64,000 nt of DNA, taken from the NCBI RefSeq assembly GCF_036669915.1, contig NC_089315.1, positions 18,165,010-18,229,009 on the forward strand, given 5' to 3'. The position numbers and the translations under genes are program-made. Below the pieces are notes generated by a model that saw only the letters and a program-made list of their open reading frames with translations, searched no databases and was not told the DNA's origin. This stretch comes from Pocillopora verrucosa. Its lineage: Eukaryota; Cnidaria; Anthozoa; Scleractinia; Pocilloporidae. Shown here piece by piece: positions 32,505-45,100 of the stretch. The first letter of the stretch is position 1; the number at the start of each line of letters is the position of its first letter.

Positions 32505-33065
32505 TGTTAATGGTGACGCCATCCTTGCGTCTGTCCTCAATCAGCCAATCAATCAATCATCTCAATTAGGTCGGGAAAAGACGATTGAGCAACACACCAA
32601 CCACTTACAAAATATAGAAGTAAAAATTGCAAGCTACAAGAAGTACAATACAGAATGAAAAGTTAACTCTACAAATTGACACGCTCTTATTAAGGTAATG
32701 AACTAAGGTCATTCCTAAATTCTGTAAGAGACGTAATATTAGGCATATCAGGGAGGAGCTGATTCCAGTCTTTAGCAGTGCTTGGGAAAAAAGGAAGATT
32801 TGAACATTTTGATTTTCTTACAGTGAGGTTCAAGAAGCTTAAACCTATGGCTACTCCTGATACGAGTCTCATCACTTAAATTTAAATAGCGGTAATCTTA
32901 ATGTCAACTAAACCATAAATAATTTTATTCATGAAGATCAAGCGAGATTTTTTTCTCCTTTCTACAAGAGTACAAGTACCTCTTTTCTAGCATGGACGTG
33001 ACGATTGACGACCAGTCATCGGTAATCGTTTGTACAAAAACGGGCTGTTGCTCTTTGCACTTTCT
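32505..33065 (-). mobile_element. Degraded LINE 3' fragment
   Basis: On the minus strand, LINE RT C-terminal signatures occur in broken frames: VQRATARFCTNDYR, SVTSMLEKRYLYSCRKEKK, RSSHRFKLLEPHC and FFPSTAKDWNQLLPDMPNIT followed by LTEFRNDLSSLP (end at 32,690). At least two stops and a frameshift interrupt it, so it is older than the insertion at 14,315. Sequence on both sides continues the normal spacer (compare 4200-4310). Confidence 0.7.
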
Positions 33066-35753
33066 CTAGTCTGACAATAGATATGCCAAAGAATCAATCA
33101 AAAATGCATGTATTATTCAGCTTATAGCGTCTATATTCATATGCAGTTAATAAAATTTGAAGTGGAAAAAGTAATTCCTACTTATCTTCACACTGAAATG
33201 TAAATCTCCTCACTTCAAGGACTCACGCTGATGTATGCGCAATCAAGTATGCGAAATAAAGCGAGGAAATCTCCTAACCAGGAAGGGGAATTGACCTAAA
33301 ACGAGAGATGTCGAGTATAAACAGAAGAAATCAATTTTTTCAACCTGTGTGAAAGAAAAATGGAGATTACCGTCAAATGGTATTCGATATATGCCAAACT
33401 TTTGTCAAGTATTTCTGTTTGAGGTTGTTAGTAAACTTTTCATAAATTAAACGAATATGGAGGGACAGATGTTCCAAGCTTTTCAAACACGTCCTGGAGG
33501 CTAGGAAAGTAGACCGAAATAAAACTTTTGACAACTTACACTTTCAATAGTCGCCTTAAAAAGCTTGAATTTACGCAAGTTTCCAGAGGAAAAGTATCCT
33601 TAGATAGACTATTTGAACATGTGTCAATAAAAAATGGCATTACATGAAAAAAGCTTCTACTCTCTACCAGTTACCCTGAATAGCACGAATATATCAATAG
33701 CTTTCTGAAGGATGAAATTGTTAGGAAGTCAGAGATTGATTGCAGCCTCTCTGTAAGGACTTCGGATATGCCATGCGTCATGATCTTCAAGCTGGAAAAA
33801 ATACTCGGTGGGTACTTCCTGGTAATGGGGATGTGCCGCTGGGTGAGGTCGCATTTTCACGACTGGATTGACTATATCAATAGAGTTACTAGAATGGGGT
33901 CGCACATTTTCGGGATTTTAAGGATAAGAAAATTGCTTTAAGTAGGGATGCGAAAATTGTAAGATTCAAATGCACCATAATATTTGTATTGTTTTACCTC
34001 ATGTAAAAGTTCCAAATGCACCAAAATGTTTTTAATGTAGGTAAAAAATCAAGTGATCTGCATCCTGTTTAACAAATGAATCAATTCGTTTTAGGATGAT
34101 CTACTTTACAGGCTTTATAAAGTAGATGCATAACCAGAAAATGACTAAGTTGGGATCAGGAAAGTTACATATGTTCAAAAATGACTACGATTGTGTCTGT
34201 AATTAGTCACGGAATAGGTTGAGAGGCCAGTGGTACATACTCGGTAAAAATTGACCGAAGTATCCCCCCTCCTCTCTCTCTCTCTCTCTCTATTGTCTTT
34301 CCCTTTGGTTTCATCGGAGTTGAAACGAAAATGACTTTAGTATGTTCTCCTACATATCATTCTCTTACAGACTACCATCAATTTACGACCAGAATGATCA
34401 AATCCATACACGTTTTCCGATCGATGGATAGGGTATGCTTATTTTCACGACTGGGATTGACTGTACATGCCATAGACTGGATTGCGTTTTAAATAGAGTT
34501 CATATATTGGGGCACATATTTTCGGGACTTTGGAATGAAGAAAATTTCTGGTAAGTAGGGATTTAAAAATAAGAAGAAGAATCTCGGTTAAATTTTGTTA
34601 CCGTATCACCAAAAGTGACTAAGATGGGGTCTATAATTGGCTACAGAATAGACTATAATGCGGTAGGGGTTCTGATAGGTCAGCGGCCATACACAACAAA
34701 AATTGAGCCTATTACCAGGTTCCTCTCCCCCCGACCTTAGAACCCATTACCTTAGGCGGTGCATGTCTATGTACCCTATCTTAGGGTACATAGGGCTCCT
34801 CATGAATTAATTTCTGTCAGATTAGGGGATCCCATTCAATAGATGTTCCAGCAGTGGAGAAGTGATGTTTTTATTGTAATCAATTTCTTTTTCCGCATAA
34901 TACTGCCTCCCACCTCGCCCCGACTTTGTTTTTGCAGTCGTTGTTGGTCCACTAGTCGACTGTAAATATGATAACAGAATTATATATAAAATAGAAATAA
35001 AAATAATAAATCTGTATTGTTTCACTTATTAAGAGTACTCTATACTCAAATAACCAGAGCAGAATAGAATTGTGAAAATGGAGAGTTTCATATAAAGATG
35101 GTAATGCACAACAAGAGAATATAGAAGACTTTATATTCTTTTGTGCATAGATATATGTTACAAAGATGTCAGACCCAAGAAGGGCATTGACCATCATAAA
35201 CCGACCTTTCCAGGCTCACCATGCTTCAATTTGCATGATCAAAGAATGTTTACATTAAGAGATCGGGAAACTTAGCTTAACCCTTAAATTCCCAGAAGTG
35301 CTCAACATGTAACTTCTCCCTACAATATCCACACATTAAATGAATACCCACTTGTTTAGAACGCGGGTTATACAGCTTAGCATATAATGGAAAGGTTGCC
35401 TTGGCTGCTATAAAAATGTCAAGTTTTTTTTCTTTTATCCCAGCTAGGTCATCAAACCTATTTTTTTAATGAGAAAGTCCAATATTGGAATTGAAATGTA
35501 GAGTTTCTTCAATTTTTATGATTAATAATATACATGAAAAAATTACTCGGTTCTGATTGGTTAAGATAAATGCAGTTTTCAGGTAATTCAGTGCAGAAGA
35601 GAGTTAATTCAGAGTAGAAGAGGGTTGATTCAGTGCAACGAAAATAACAAATCAGGCATTCTGATCGGTCAATAGTCAAAGAAACTCACAGGTAGCCAAT
35701 CAAATGCGAGCGTTAGATGTCGCAACAAAATTTGAAAATTTGCGAGCGAAACA

Positions 35754-35970
35754 ATGGCCGGCGTTTTAAGTAGGTTTCCTTTCGCCACCGCAGCTGAAAA
35801 ACCGCTCAAACAACGAAAACACTGTAAAAAGCACTGCATTTTGGTTGTTGGTTTGGAAAAAGTGGTTTTTAGAGAAGGGAATTGCCAAGGAAATCAAAAA
35901 TTACAAGCGGACCCAGCTTAACACTTTGCTCGAGCGATCCAACGCCGAGATTAAAAACAAACATGGTTAA
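35754..35970 (+). pseudogene. Degraded Crypton-like N-terminal remnant
   Basis: The near twin of 1228-1444 in the duplicated block. It has the same MAGVLSRFPF opening, frameshift and LLERSNAEIKNKHG end. It differs by a few bases, which shows it is drifting without selection or is very recently duplicated. Confidence 0.35.
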
Positions 35971-36233
35971 ACCTCGGAAACGATGATTCCATTTCATCGA
36001 AAGTGATTCGGACACAGACTGAACAATTCCTTGAACTGTTTAGCCGGACTTAGAACTTTTTTGCGCCTTAAAGATGTGAAGATATAACTGCATATTATTG
36101 TTTTGATCGTACGCGATTAATTTGACCGAACGCACGGTTTGAATAAATTATTATTTTTGCACTTGATGCGCGCGCTTTGCTTTTGCTTAATTATGATAGG
36201 CAATCTCGTATTTTCCATGTATGTTATTAACAC

Positions 36234-36352
36234 GTAATCACATGATTGTTCTAGTGCAATTTGGAATAAACAAGCACTTGTTAATTTTTGCACAGACCAC
36301 AAATTTACTCCTGCTTGTTTATTCCAAATTGCACTCAAATTCATGTGATTAC
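36234..36352. repeat. Foldback (MITE-like) element
   Basis: Duplicate of 1708-1826. The left arm here reads GTGCAATTTGGAATAAACAA, which pairs better with the right arm than the unit 1 version (GGGATAAAC). Confidence 0.6.
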
Positions 36353-36635
36353 TTACAGATTGAACCGTTGCTCAGTGAAGTGCATGTTTTGTTTTGTTTA
36401 GTTTTTTTAGCAAAGATTTGAAAAATTTACATGATAAAGACCGAGTTCGATACCTAACTGACATCAGCACGGTTTTTAATAACTTTTTCCAATAAGCGGC
36501 ACTATTGTCTGCGCCGTAAGGCGAAATCCAAACTCAACGGTCTGCTTGCGGTATAAACAAACGACGCTGAGAGCTCTACATCTATTTAACAATGGCTCAC
36601 CCATCAGAACGCGTGCATTTATACAAGCGAATAAA

Positions 36636-36680
<45 letters not shown>

Positions 36681-36687
36681 TATAGCA

Positions 36688-36876
36688 GGTAATTTAGTGT
36701 TAACAACTGGGTTGAAAACGTAAATTAGCCACCGTAAAGGGTAAAAAAGCTGACGTTTCGAGCGTTAGCCCTTCGTCAATCGCTCTGACGAAGGGCTAAC
36801 GCTCGAAACGTCAGCTTTTTTACCCTTTACGGTGGCTAATTTACGTTTTCAACCCAGTTGTTAACACTAAATTACC
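36688..36876. repeat. 189-bp palindrome of Penelope-like terminal sequence
   Basis: Same length, outer ends and centre as at 2163-2351, with a single off-centre joint between the arms. Both copies of the five-gene block have it, so it predates that duplication. The right arm keeps an undamaged hammerhead-like core (next entry). Confidence 0.8.
36779..36815 (+). ncRNA. Hammerhead-ribozyme-like motif, right arm of palindrome
   Basis: GCT-CTGACGA, the GGGC-TAAC-GCTC hairpin, GAAAC, GTC and AGC are all present on the + strand. As in the Penelope element there is one extra A before stem II. In a transcript the opposite arm would compete by pairing with the whole motif, so activity is doubtful in this setting. 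Confidence 0.4.
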
Positions 36877-37171
36877 ATTTATACAAGCACCCCACTAAGG
36901 GTAAATAGACACTTTTAAGAGACAACTGCAGATGCTTGTCAAAACATGCACCCGTAGCTGTCACATATTAATTTTCTGTAATAACGGTCATAAAGATCAT
37001 CATTTTTATTAAGAGAAATTTTCAAAGAAAACTTCCTATTGTGCACGCTCATGACGTCGGCAAACATATCCTTCGCGAAATAATTTTCCATCGGGTTTAA
37101 AATGTTATAAAACAATTGGTTCATACGTCAGCTGTGCGTTCATCGAGATATGAAGCAAGTCACAGTCTTAA

Positions 37172-37270
37172 GTCACAGTCAGTGGAGCGCTAGCATTCCT
37201 AACTGGTCATTGAACAGTACAGAGGAACACAACATATGTTGCAACCAGGCTTGTTCATCGTTGTCTCAAA
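37172..37270 (+). promoter_or_regulatory. Conserved proximal upstream block, copy 6
   Basis: GTCACAGTCAGTGGAG, CAACATATGTTG at 37,230-37,241 and the CAACCAGG class. It has the same 11-bp deletion before the ATG as copy 1. Confidence 0.5.
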
Positions 37271-38047
37271 ATGACCAATACGTCTTCGACGTCTTCTGCT
37301 AGTGTCAGCCGACGAAACGATACAAATGATGCATATGATGGTACTCAGGGGGTTGGCATTGTGTTGTGCAGCGCTCTAACGCTAACATCTATTCTAGTTG
37401 TCGTGGGAAACTTACTCACCCTAACTATTTTTGCGAAAAACAAAAATATTCGCAAGAAATATTTGTTGCTAGTTGTCAATATGGCGTTTGCTGATCTGTT
37501 CCTAGGAGCTTTGAGTTTACCAGTATACATTTACGATGTCGGGTATGAGTTCCACCTATGGACCATGTTCGTTGGAAACTTATGGACCGACAAGCCTATC
37601 TTTATTCCCTACATGATCATTGACTCAGCTTTCTCGCAGGCTTCTCTTATTTCTGCAGTGTTCATAGCGTGTGAAAGATTTTACGCCATACGTTGGCCGT
37701 TTAAGCATCGGAACTTATCGACACAAGCATACCGCATTGCCATATTTTCAGTGTGGGTACTAGCTCTCCTTATTTCCGCAACCGTGACCGGTTCAATCCT
37801 ATTATTTTCTTACAAGTACACTATGTTTTTTTGGGGGCCATACACTTTGATTCTCATTTTAATCACATGTGGCTGTAACATTGGTATTTGGCAAAAGTTT
37901 CAAACTGGAAGAGTCGCCGCTTCACATCAAGAAAGCCGAGACTTACAAAACAAGCGCTTAACAAAGACTTTGTTAATTGTATCTGGCCTTACTTTACTCG
38001 CTTGGCTGCCGGCTTTCGAACAGGATGTTATGGATACCAAAATGTAA
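37271..38047 (+). pseudogene. Class A GPCR, array copy 6, TM7 deleted
   Basis: 258 open residues. TM1 to TM5 and the first part of TM6 (to LLAWLP) match copy 1, then the frame jumps directly to AFEQDVMDTKM, the last 11 residues of the tail. This removes what corresponds to residues 248-331 of copy 1 (252 bp), including the rest of TM6, ECL3, TM7 and helix 8. The junction (GCTGCCG/GGCTTTCG) has short microhomology. The deletion kept the frame, but without TM7 and NPxxY a functional receptor is unlikely. It also has FIACERF instead of FITCERF. The duplication partner is the intact copy 1. Confidence 0.88.
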
Positions 38048-41017
38048 AACACATCATTCAAACACATAATGCTAACTGAGGACTTTCCATTTCTCATTAA
38101 AGATATTGGAAAATGGCAGAAAAGTAACATTAAACATTGTAATTTGTATGACAAAGAATCCGTAAGGAGGAAGAGTTAGAACAGATGTACCAAACGTGTT
38201 TGCACCAAAGACTCCATGTGGTGTAGGGTAGGATTACGAAAGAAACAGTTCAACAAATAAACTATAAGATTAGTATACGATTACTGTAAGAGAAGTATAC
38301 GATTACTATAAGATTAGTACACGATCATGTGGAAAGAACAAAAAAGTGACACACGAGGCACAGCCGTGGATGTCATTAATCACGTTCTTACCATATTTTG
38401 ACATCTTCTGTAATCTATTACAGAGATCCACGGCAACGTGGAATATATTTGTCGTATATGACTAATATATACTCCCTCTGGTCTAACAATACATTATAAA
38501 GAAGAACCAATCAAGATGCATGTATCATTCACTTTATCGCCTCGATATTCATATGCAGTTGTTAAAATTTGGAGTGGAAAAGTAATTAAATCTCACTATT
38601 TTGAGGACTCACGCTGACGCATGCACAATTAAGTATAGGTAGTGAAGCGATGAAAACTCCAAGGCAGGATGGGGAATTGACTTAGCTAGAATCGAGAGAT
38701 ATCGGGTATAAACAGAAGACATCAATTTTTTGAACGTGTGTGGAAAAAAAAAAAAAAAAAAAAAGGTATTACCGTCAGATCATATTCGATATATGCCAAA
38801 TTTTTTGCAGATATTTATGTTTGAGGTTTTTAGGAAACTCTTCATAAATTAAATGAATATGGAGGGGCAAATGTTCCAGGCTTTTCAAACACGTCCTGGA
38901 GGCTAGGAAAGTAGACCGAAATAAAAAATTTTGAAAACTTACACTTTCGGTAGTCGCCTGAAAAAGTCTAGATTCACGGAAGGTTCCACAGAATAGAGAT
39001 GAAGTAAAAACGATACAAAACCGCCATTTTATGTCACAAGAGTATTTTTTTACATTCTCTTACTGACCACTTAATGTACAAAAGCTCGCGCAAAAATATT
39101 ACCAACATTGATTTCAGGAGAAAAACATGGAGTAAGTCTTGCTTGAACTGGGAGAATTCTTAGTTTAATATAAGCGACTCCGCTCTGAGTAACCGTTCAA
39201 TACAGGTGGAAGATAAACAAGTCGCTAGAACTCAGTGAAGGGTGAGCACGACTGCTTAATAGAGGTGACCGCTTAATAGAGTTGAGAAATTACAGTAGTA
39301 AAGGAGAACAAATTTCGGAACTTTAAAAACCGACCGTTACATACAGGTTGACCGCTAAATACGGTGCCGCGTCATAAATGTAGGTTTGACTGTACTTGGC
39401 TTTCCAAATTCAGCCTGAGACGCTTCAAAGCTAACGGTTGAAGAATAATTCAACCGAGGGAGGATTTTAACGACCTGAAGAGGCTAAAAAGGAAAAAATA
39501 ACACAGCACTTCAGTGCAATGCAATTGAGATTTTTTGGCAAAGATGCGCTTAGAATTTGATTGTAGAGCGTTGATTTTCTTCCCAGAATTTCCGCAGCAT
39601 CGAGTATTTCTTTCTTTTTTGCGCCTATGTCTGTTGCCCCACGCAACGGATATTGCTGGGAATGAAGGACTACTCGACGATTTAGGTTGGTCTTCTATAT
39701 TATAAAGGTGGTAACCTGAGGCTGTATGCTTCCATCAGTTTCTTTTGTGCTTAATTTCGTAGAAACTCTCATTGATAGGTGAGTCTTTTGGTAAAGGGGT
39801 TCAGTTTCAACTACTACAACTAAGAAACTATGGTTTTGAGGGAGGGGGGGGGAAAGAATTACATGATAATTTGGTTTTAGCAACTGAGTTGATCATGTGA
39901 ATTGGCCACCATAGAGAATTTGTAAAGCTGACGTTCCGAACGTAACGTTAGCTGTTGTTCAGAGCGAAATGAGTTTAGTAGTAGGCAGGCAAGTGGGGAA
40001 ATTTTCAGACTTTCCGGTCAGAGATACAGGTATAGGAGGAAGTGGAACCGCTTTACAGCGGTGTAGGACCTTATGACCTTTTGATTCTTTCTGATGCTCG
40101 CTGGTTCTCCTGAGATAGAGGACAACTAAACTATTAAGCAGACAGATATTCTGAATACTCCTACATTTGCTCTTTGTGCGTAAATATGTTGTTTTCATAT
40201 TTCACATTTACCCCTGAACACCAGTCTTTTCAATGATGGAGGGTGGAGAATTTGGAGGGGGATCACATGGTTTTAACGGGAAGTGGAGGGGGGTCAGTCG
40301 TCAGCAACAAAGTTATAAGGGGGAGGGGGGACTACAGAAAGTAGTTAATTTTCCATTTCATTATTCGTTTCAGAAATGTAATAAGAATATTCAAAGTAAT
40401 AAAGTAGAAGTTGCTATCTCGATTTAACAGGAAATTCTTGTCACTAATTTACAAGGAAATGTGTAGTAGTTAGTATGTAATGGAAGGGTTGCCTCGGCTG
40501 CTTTAAAAATGACAAGTTTTTTTTATCCCGGCGAGGTCATGAAAACCAATTTTAGATGAGAAAGTCCAATATTGGAACTGAAATGAAGAGTTTCTTCATT
40601 ATTTATGATAAATTGAACCGTTGTTCATTGAAGTCCAGGTTTTTTTTTTTTTTTAGCAAAGATTTGAAAAGTTTAAATGATAAAGACCGAGTTCGACATC
40701 TAACTGAGATCAGCACGGTTTTTAATAACTTTTTCCCATAAGCGGCACCCTTGTTTGTACTGTAAAGCGAAACCCAAACACAAAGCCTGTTTGCATGATA
40801 AACAAACAGCAGTGAGAGCTCTTCATCTATGTAACAATGGCTCACCAATCAGAACGCGCACACTTATACAGGCACCGCACTGAAGGAAAATAAACACTTT
40901 AAGTGACAGCTGCAGGTGCATGTTAAAACATGCATCATTTTTATTAAGAGAAATTTACAAAGAGAAAAAAACTTCCTCCTCCGCAACTCAATGGGCGATA
41001 TTTGTCATCAATAAGGT
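38048..41017. other. Spacer between GPCR copies 6 and 7
   Basis: No gene is recognised. It follows the spacer after copy 1 (VNTR 38,264-38,325, hairpin 38,335-38,396, a poly-A tract near 38,744, then a MITE that lacks its left end but ends at 39,392) up to about 40,370. There it jumps (CGTTTC|AGAAATG) directly to the upstream flank of copy 7. Everything between, including block A and block B, is deleted. Confidence 0.7.
38264..38325. repeat. 22-bp VNTR (2.8 units)
   Basis: Same alternating units as at 3991, reduced to two full and one partial. Confidence 0.8.
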
Positions 41018-41127
41018 GTCACAGTCAGTGGAGTGCTTGCATTCGTAATTGGTCAGTGAACAGTAAAGAGGCACAAAACATATGTTGTACCCTGGCTTCT
41101 TCATCGTTGTCTCAGTATCATCTCAAA
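41018..41127 (+). promoter_or_regulatory. Conserved proximal upstream block, copy 7
   Basis: Full block with AACATATGTT at 41,077-41,086 and the GTACCCTGG class. It is the closest available model for the block lost before copy 2. TTCATCGTTGTCTCAG, just before the start, looks like a splice acceptor and could end a 5' UTR intron. Confidence 0.5.
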
Positions 41128-42156
41128 ATGAACAAAACGTCTTCGTCGTCTTCTGCTGATGTCAGCCGACGAAACGACACAAATGATGCATATGATCGCA
41201 CTCAGGTGGAAGGCATTGCATTGTGCAGCGCTTTTACGCTAACATTTATTCTAGTTGTCGTGGGAAACTTACTCACCATAGTTATTTTTGCGAAGAACAA
41301 AAATATTCGCAAGAAATATTTGTTTCTAGTCGTCAATATGGCGTTTGCTGATCTGTTCCTAGGAGCTTTGAGTTTACCAGTATACATTTACAATGTCGGG
41401 TATAAGTTCCGCCTATGGACCATGTTCATTGGAAACTTATGGACCAACAAGCCTATCTTAATTCCCTACATGATCGTTGACACAGCTTTCTCACAGGCCT
41501 CTCTTATTTCTGCAGTGTTCATAACGTGTGAAAGATTTTACGCCATACGTTGGCCGTTTAAGCATCGAACATTATCGACACAAGCATATCGCATTGCTAT
41601 ATTTTCAGTGTGGGCACTAGCTCTCCTTATTTCTGCAATGTGGACCGGTTCAAACCTGTTGTTTTCTTACAAGCACACTCTGGTTTTTTGGGGGCCATAC
41701 ACTTTGATTCTCATTTTAATCACATGTGGCTGTAACATTGGTATTTGGCAAAAGTTTCAAACTGAAAGAGTCGCCGCTTCACATCAAGAAAGCCGAGACT
41801 TACAAAACAAGCGCTTAACAAAGACTTTGTTAATTGTATCTGGCCTTACTTTACTCGCTTGGCTGCCGTTAGTTTTGTTAAACTTTCTAATGTTTGTTTG
41901 GGTTTTCCATGTACCAAGACGATTTTATGATATGGTAAACCTTTTCAACTACTTTAACTCCTTTGTCAATCCAATTTTTTACGCATTAAGAATTGCTGAG
42001 TTTCGACGAGCACTGGCTTTATGTTGTACAGGAAGACATGTACAAGCAGCTGTAAACACAAAGCTTTCTAAAAGAAGGAAAAAGAGGCACAGAAGGACCG
42101 CTGAGTTTAGTGATGACCTGGCTTTCGAACAGAATGTTCTGGATACCAAACTGTAA
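41128..42156 (+). CDS. Class A GPCR, array copy 7, intact
   Basis: 342 residues and very close to copy 2, including the SDDLAFEQNVLDTKL tail. Visible differences include ECL1/TM2 end NVGYKF instead of DVGYEF, FIGNLW, and SYKHTLVFW in ECL2. All core motifs and the Na+-site residues (D2.50, S3.39, N7.45, N7.49) are present. The frame is open upstream to 41,002, but that stretch lies over the conserved upstream block and is closed in other copies, so the start is placed at MNKTSS. An AATAAA lies at about 42,310. Confidence 0.92.
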   Translation: MNKTSSSSSADVSRRNDTNDAYDRTQVEGIALCSAFTLTFILVVVGNLLTIVIFAKNKNIRKKYLFLVVNMAFADLFLGALSLPVYIYNVGYKFRLWTMFIGNLWTNKPILIPYMIVDTAFSQASLISAVFITCERFYAIRWPFKHRTLSTQAYRIAIFSVWALALLISAMWTGSNLLFSYKHTLVFWGPYTLILILITCGCNIGIWQKFQTERVAASHQESRDLQNKRLTKTLLIVSGLTLLAWLPLVLLNFLMFVWVFHVPRRFYDMVNLFNYFNSFVNPIFYALRIAEFRRALALCCTGRHVQAAVNTKLSKRRKKRHRRTAEFSDDLAFEQNVLDTKL

Positions 42157-45100
42157 AACATATAATTCAAACACTAGCTGGAACTCGATTACAATGAAAT
42201 AGGTAGAACACGAGCTGAATATTTTAATGTCAGGAAGTCGAAGTTAAAAACCTAATAATGCCTCTCAAATGATGGAAATGACAACAGTAGTGTTAAGTAA
42301 AAATTGTTCAAATAAATGAGACATATAATTAGGCACTATTCGTCTACATTTAAGTCGGCAATACATGATAGGATAAGAACTGTGTCTTAGTTGACAACTT
42401 CCAGGGTCATTACCGGTCAGGTATATTTTCTAAAGTAACCAGAACTTCAGAAACAGCAAAAAAGGAAGAAAAATGACTCTTTGAAAAAATAATTCCAACT
42501 TATCTTTACATTGAAATGTAAATCTCACCATTTCAAGGACTCACGCTGACGCATGTGCATTACGTATGGGTAGTGAAGCGATGAAAACTCCTAAGCTGGG
42601 TGGGGAATTGACCTAGCTAGAATCGAGAGATGTTGGGTATGAACAGAAGACATCAATTTTTTGAACGTGTGAGAAAAAAAAGTTATTGCCGTCAGATGAT
42701 ATTCTACATATGCCAAATTTTTGACAGGTATTTATGTTTGAGGTTTTTAGGAAACTTTTCATAAATTAAACGAATACGGAGGGACAGATGCTCCAAGCTT
42801 TTCGAACACGTCCTGGAGGCTAGGAAAGTAGACCGAAATAAAACTTTTGACAACTTACACTTTCAATAGTTGCTTGAAAAAGCTTGAATTTACGGAAGGT
42901 TCCAGAGGAAATATATCCTTAGATAAACTATTTGAACATGTGTCAATAAAAAATAGCATTACAGGAAGACAGTTTCTACTCTCTACCCGTTACCTTAAAT
43001 AGCACGAATATATCAAAAGCTTTCTGAAGGATGAAACTGTCAGCAAGTTAGAGATTGATTGGAGACCGTCAAGAAAAGCAGTTGGTAATACAGTCAAACC
43101 TGTATATAACGGGGTATGGCGGATTGACCACTTAAATCAGGTTGACCGCTTAAATACAGGCTCCACAGAATAGAGATGTTATAAAAAACGATAAAAAAAC
43201 CCCATTTTATGTCATAAGTGACAACCAAGAGAATACTTTTACATTCTTTTGCTGACCACTTCATGTAAAAAACTTGCGCAAAAATATTACCAACATTGAT
43301 TTCGGGGGAAATAAATGGATTAAATTTTGCTTGAAAGAGTATTCTTCGCTTAGTTTGAGCTGTACGGTTCCGCTCTCAGTGACCATTCAATACAAATGGA
43401 AAATAGTACAAACAAGCCGCAAGGACTCAGGGAAGGGTGAGCACGACCGCTTAATGGAGGTGACCGCTTAAGAGAGTTGAGAAATTACAGTAGTAAAGGG
43501 CAACAAATTTCGGGACTTTGAAAACCGACCGTTAGATACAGGGTGACCGCTTAATACGGTGCCGCTTTATACATGCAGGTTGGACTGTACTTGGCTTTCC
43601 AAATTCAGCTTGAGACGCTTCAAAGCGAACGGTTGAAGAATAATTCAACCGAGGGAAGGATTTTAACGACCTGAAGACGCTAAAAAAGGGAAAAATAACA
43701 CAGCACTTCAGTGCAATGCAATTGACATCTTTTGGCAAAAATGCGCTTAAAATTTGATTGTAGAGCGTTGCTTGGAAAATTGGAAAATTTTCAGACTTTC
43801 CGGTCAGAGATACAGGCATAGGAAAAAATGGAACTGCTTCACAGCGCTCTATGACCTTATGACCTTTTGATTCTTTCTGATGCTCGCTGGTTCTCCTGAG
43901 ATAGAGGACATTCCTCACAACTAAACTATGAAAGGTTTATAATGACAGATATTCTGAATACTCCTACATTTGCTCTTTGTGCGTAAATATGTTGTTTTCA
44001 TATTTCACATTTTCCCCTGAACACCAGTCTTTTCAATGATGGAGAATTTTGAGGGGGATCACATGGTTTATGGGGCAGTGGAGGGGGATAAGTCGTCAGC
44101 AACAAAGTTATAAAGGGGGAGGGGGGACTACAGAAAGTAATTAATTTTCCATTTCATTATTCGTTTCCCGTTGTTTCTTTCATTTTTAACTGTAATGATT
44201 AAAGGTTCCGAATGAATAGCAGCAGATCTGTTTGTAAAGCTTGAACGTTGAAGTTAGACAACGTAAATTGATTGCTCTCGACTTTTCGGATAGTCAATGC
44301 AAATTCAACATCAACCAGTAATCGAATATAATGCACAACTCACGTCACTGCGTGACCTCATATCCTCTCCAAAAGGACACTGTCACTCAATCAATCAATG
44401 ATTGCATATAAACAAGTTATACATATTTTCTTATTTCTTTTACCAACCAATTTACTTCGAACATCTTAATTAAAAAGAGCAATATGACATTACATATTTA
44501 CTGGATCTTTTACCAAAATAAATGGACGTGATTTGCATAGTTCATTTAAGCGATAATAGTGCAGTAAAACCAGACTAATATCTTCGACACACACACTCAA
44601 GAATTTAATATTTATTTATTAGCTGTTCGGCACTTGGGAGATATATTCCGACAAACAAAATACAAACAATGATTACGGTTACACATTTCAATAGATTTTA
44701 TCTGTTTTATCATTTCGACATGCCGACAGAAACATCTGCCACTTTTTGCTTAAAACTTACCTTTTATAAATGTAAATATTTTGTAAATTTCTGGCATTGA
44801 TGTCGTCCGTTCTTTGAAATTTGGAAGCTGCTCTCATATTTTGCAGATATTTGAGTATGTGTCGTGCACACTTGAAGAGGAAATAAATAGGATTAATATT
44901 GCTCAAATTTTGACAATTTCATGTTCAATTTAAACTTAAATGACTTTGATAACCACTTTAATCAAACGGAAATCATGATTTTATGACACAGGACCGACTT
45001 TAAATGAGAGGTTTTTACGACTGAACTCAAAAGTTGGATGAGTTAGCCTCTGTAGGAACTTTGGAAGCGCAATGTGTCATGAACTACAAGCTGGAAAAAA

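Larger units (their letters stand above)
31854..37171. other. Spacer between GPCR copies 5 and 6, junction of the two five-gene blocks
   Basis: No intact gene. The first 650 bp follow the usual 3' flank, with some extra sequence (about 32,110-32,350). About 32,505-33,065 is a LINE remnant. Spacer blocks follow: block A with shifted frames (about 33,740-33,960), a CT microsatellite (about 34,268-34,291) and block B (about 34,295-34,900). From about 34,700 on it matches the sequence before copy 1. Confidence 0.65.

Noticed and set aside
41002..41127. N-terminal extension of copy 7 by 42 residues (also copies 2, 9 and 10)
   Set aside because: Closed by an in-frame TAG in copies 3, 5 and 8 and out of frame in 1 and 6. 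The array-wide ATG is the likelier start.
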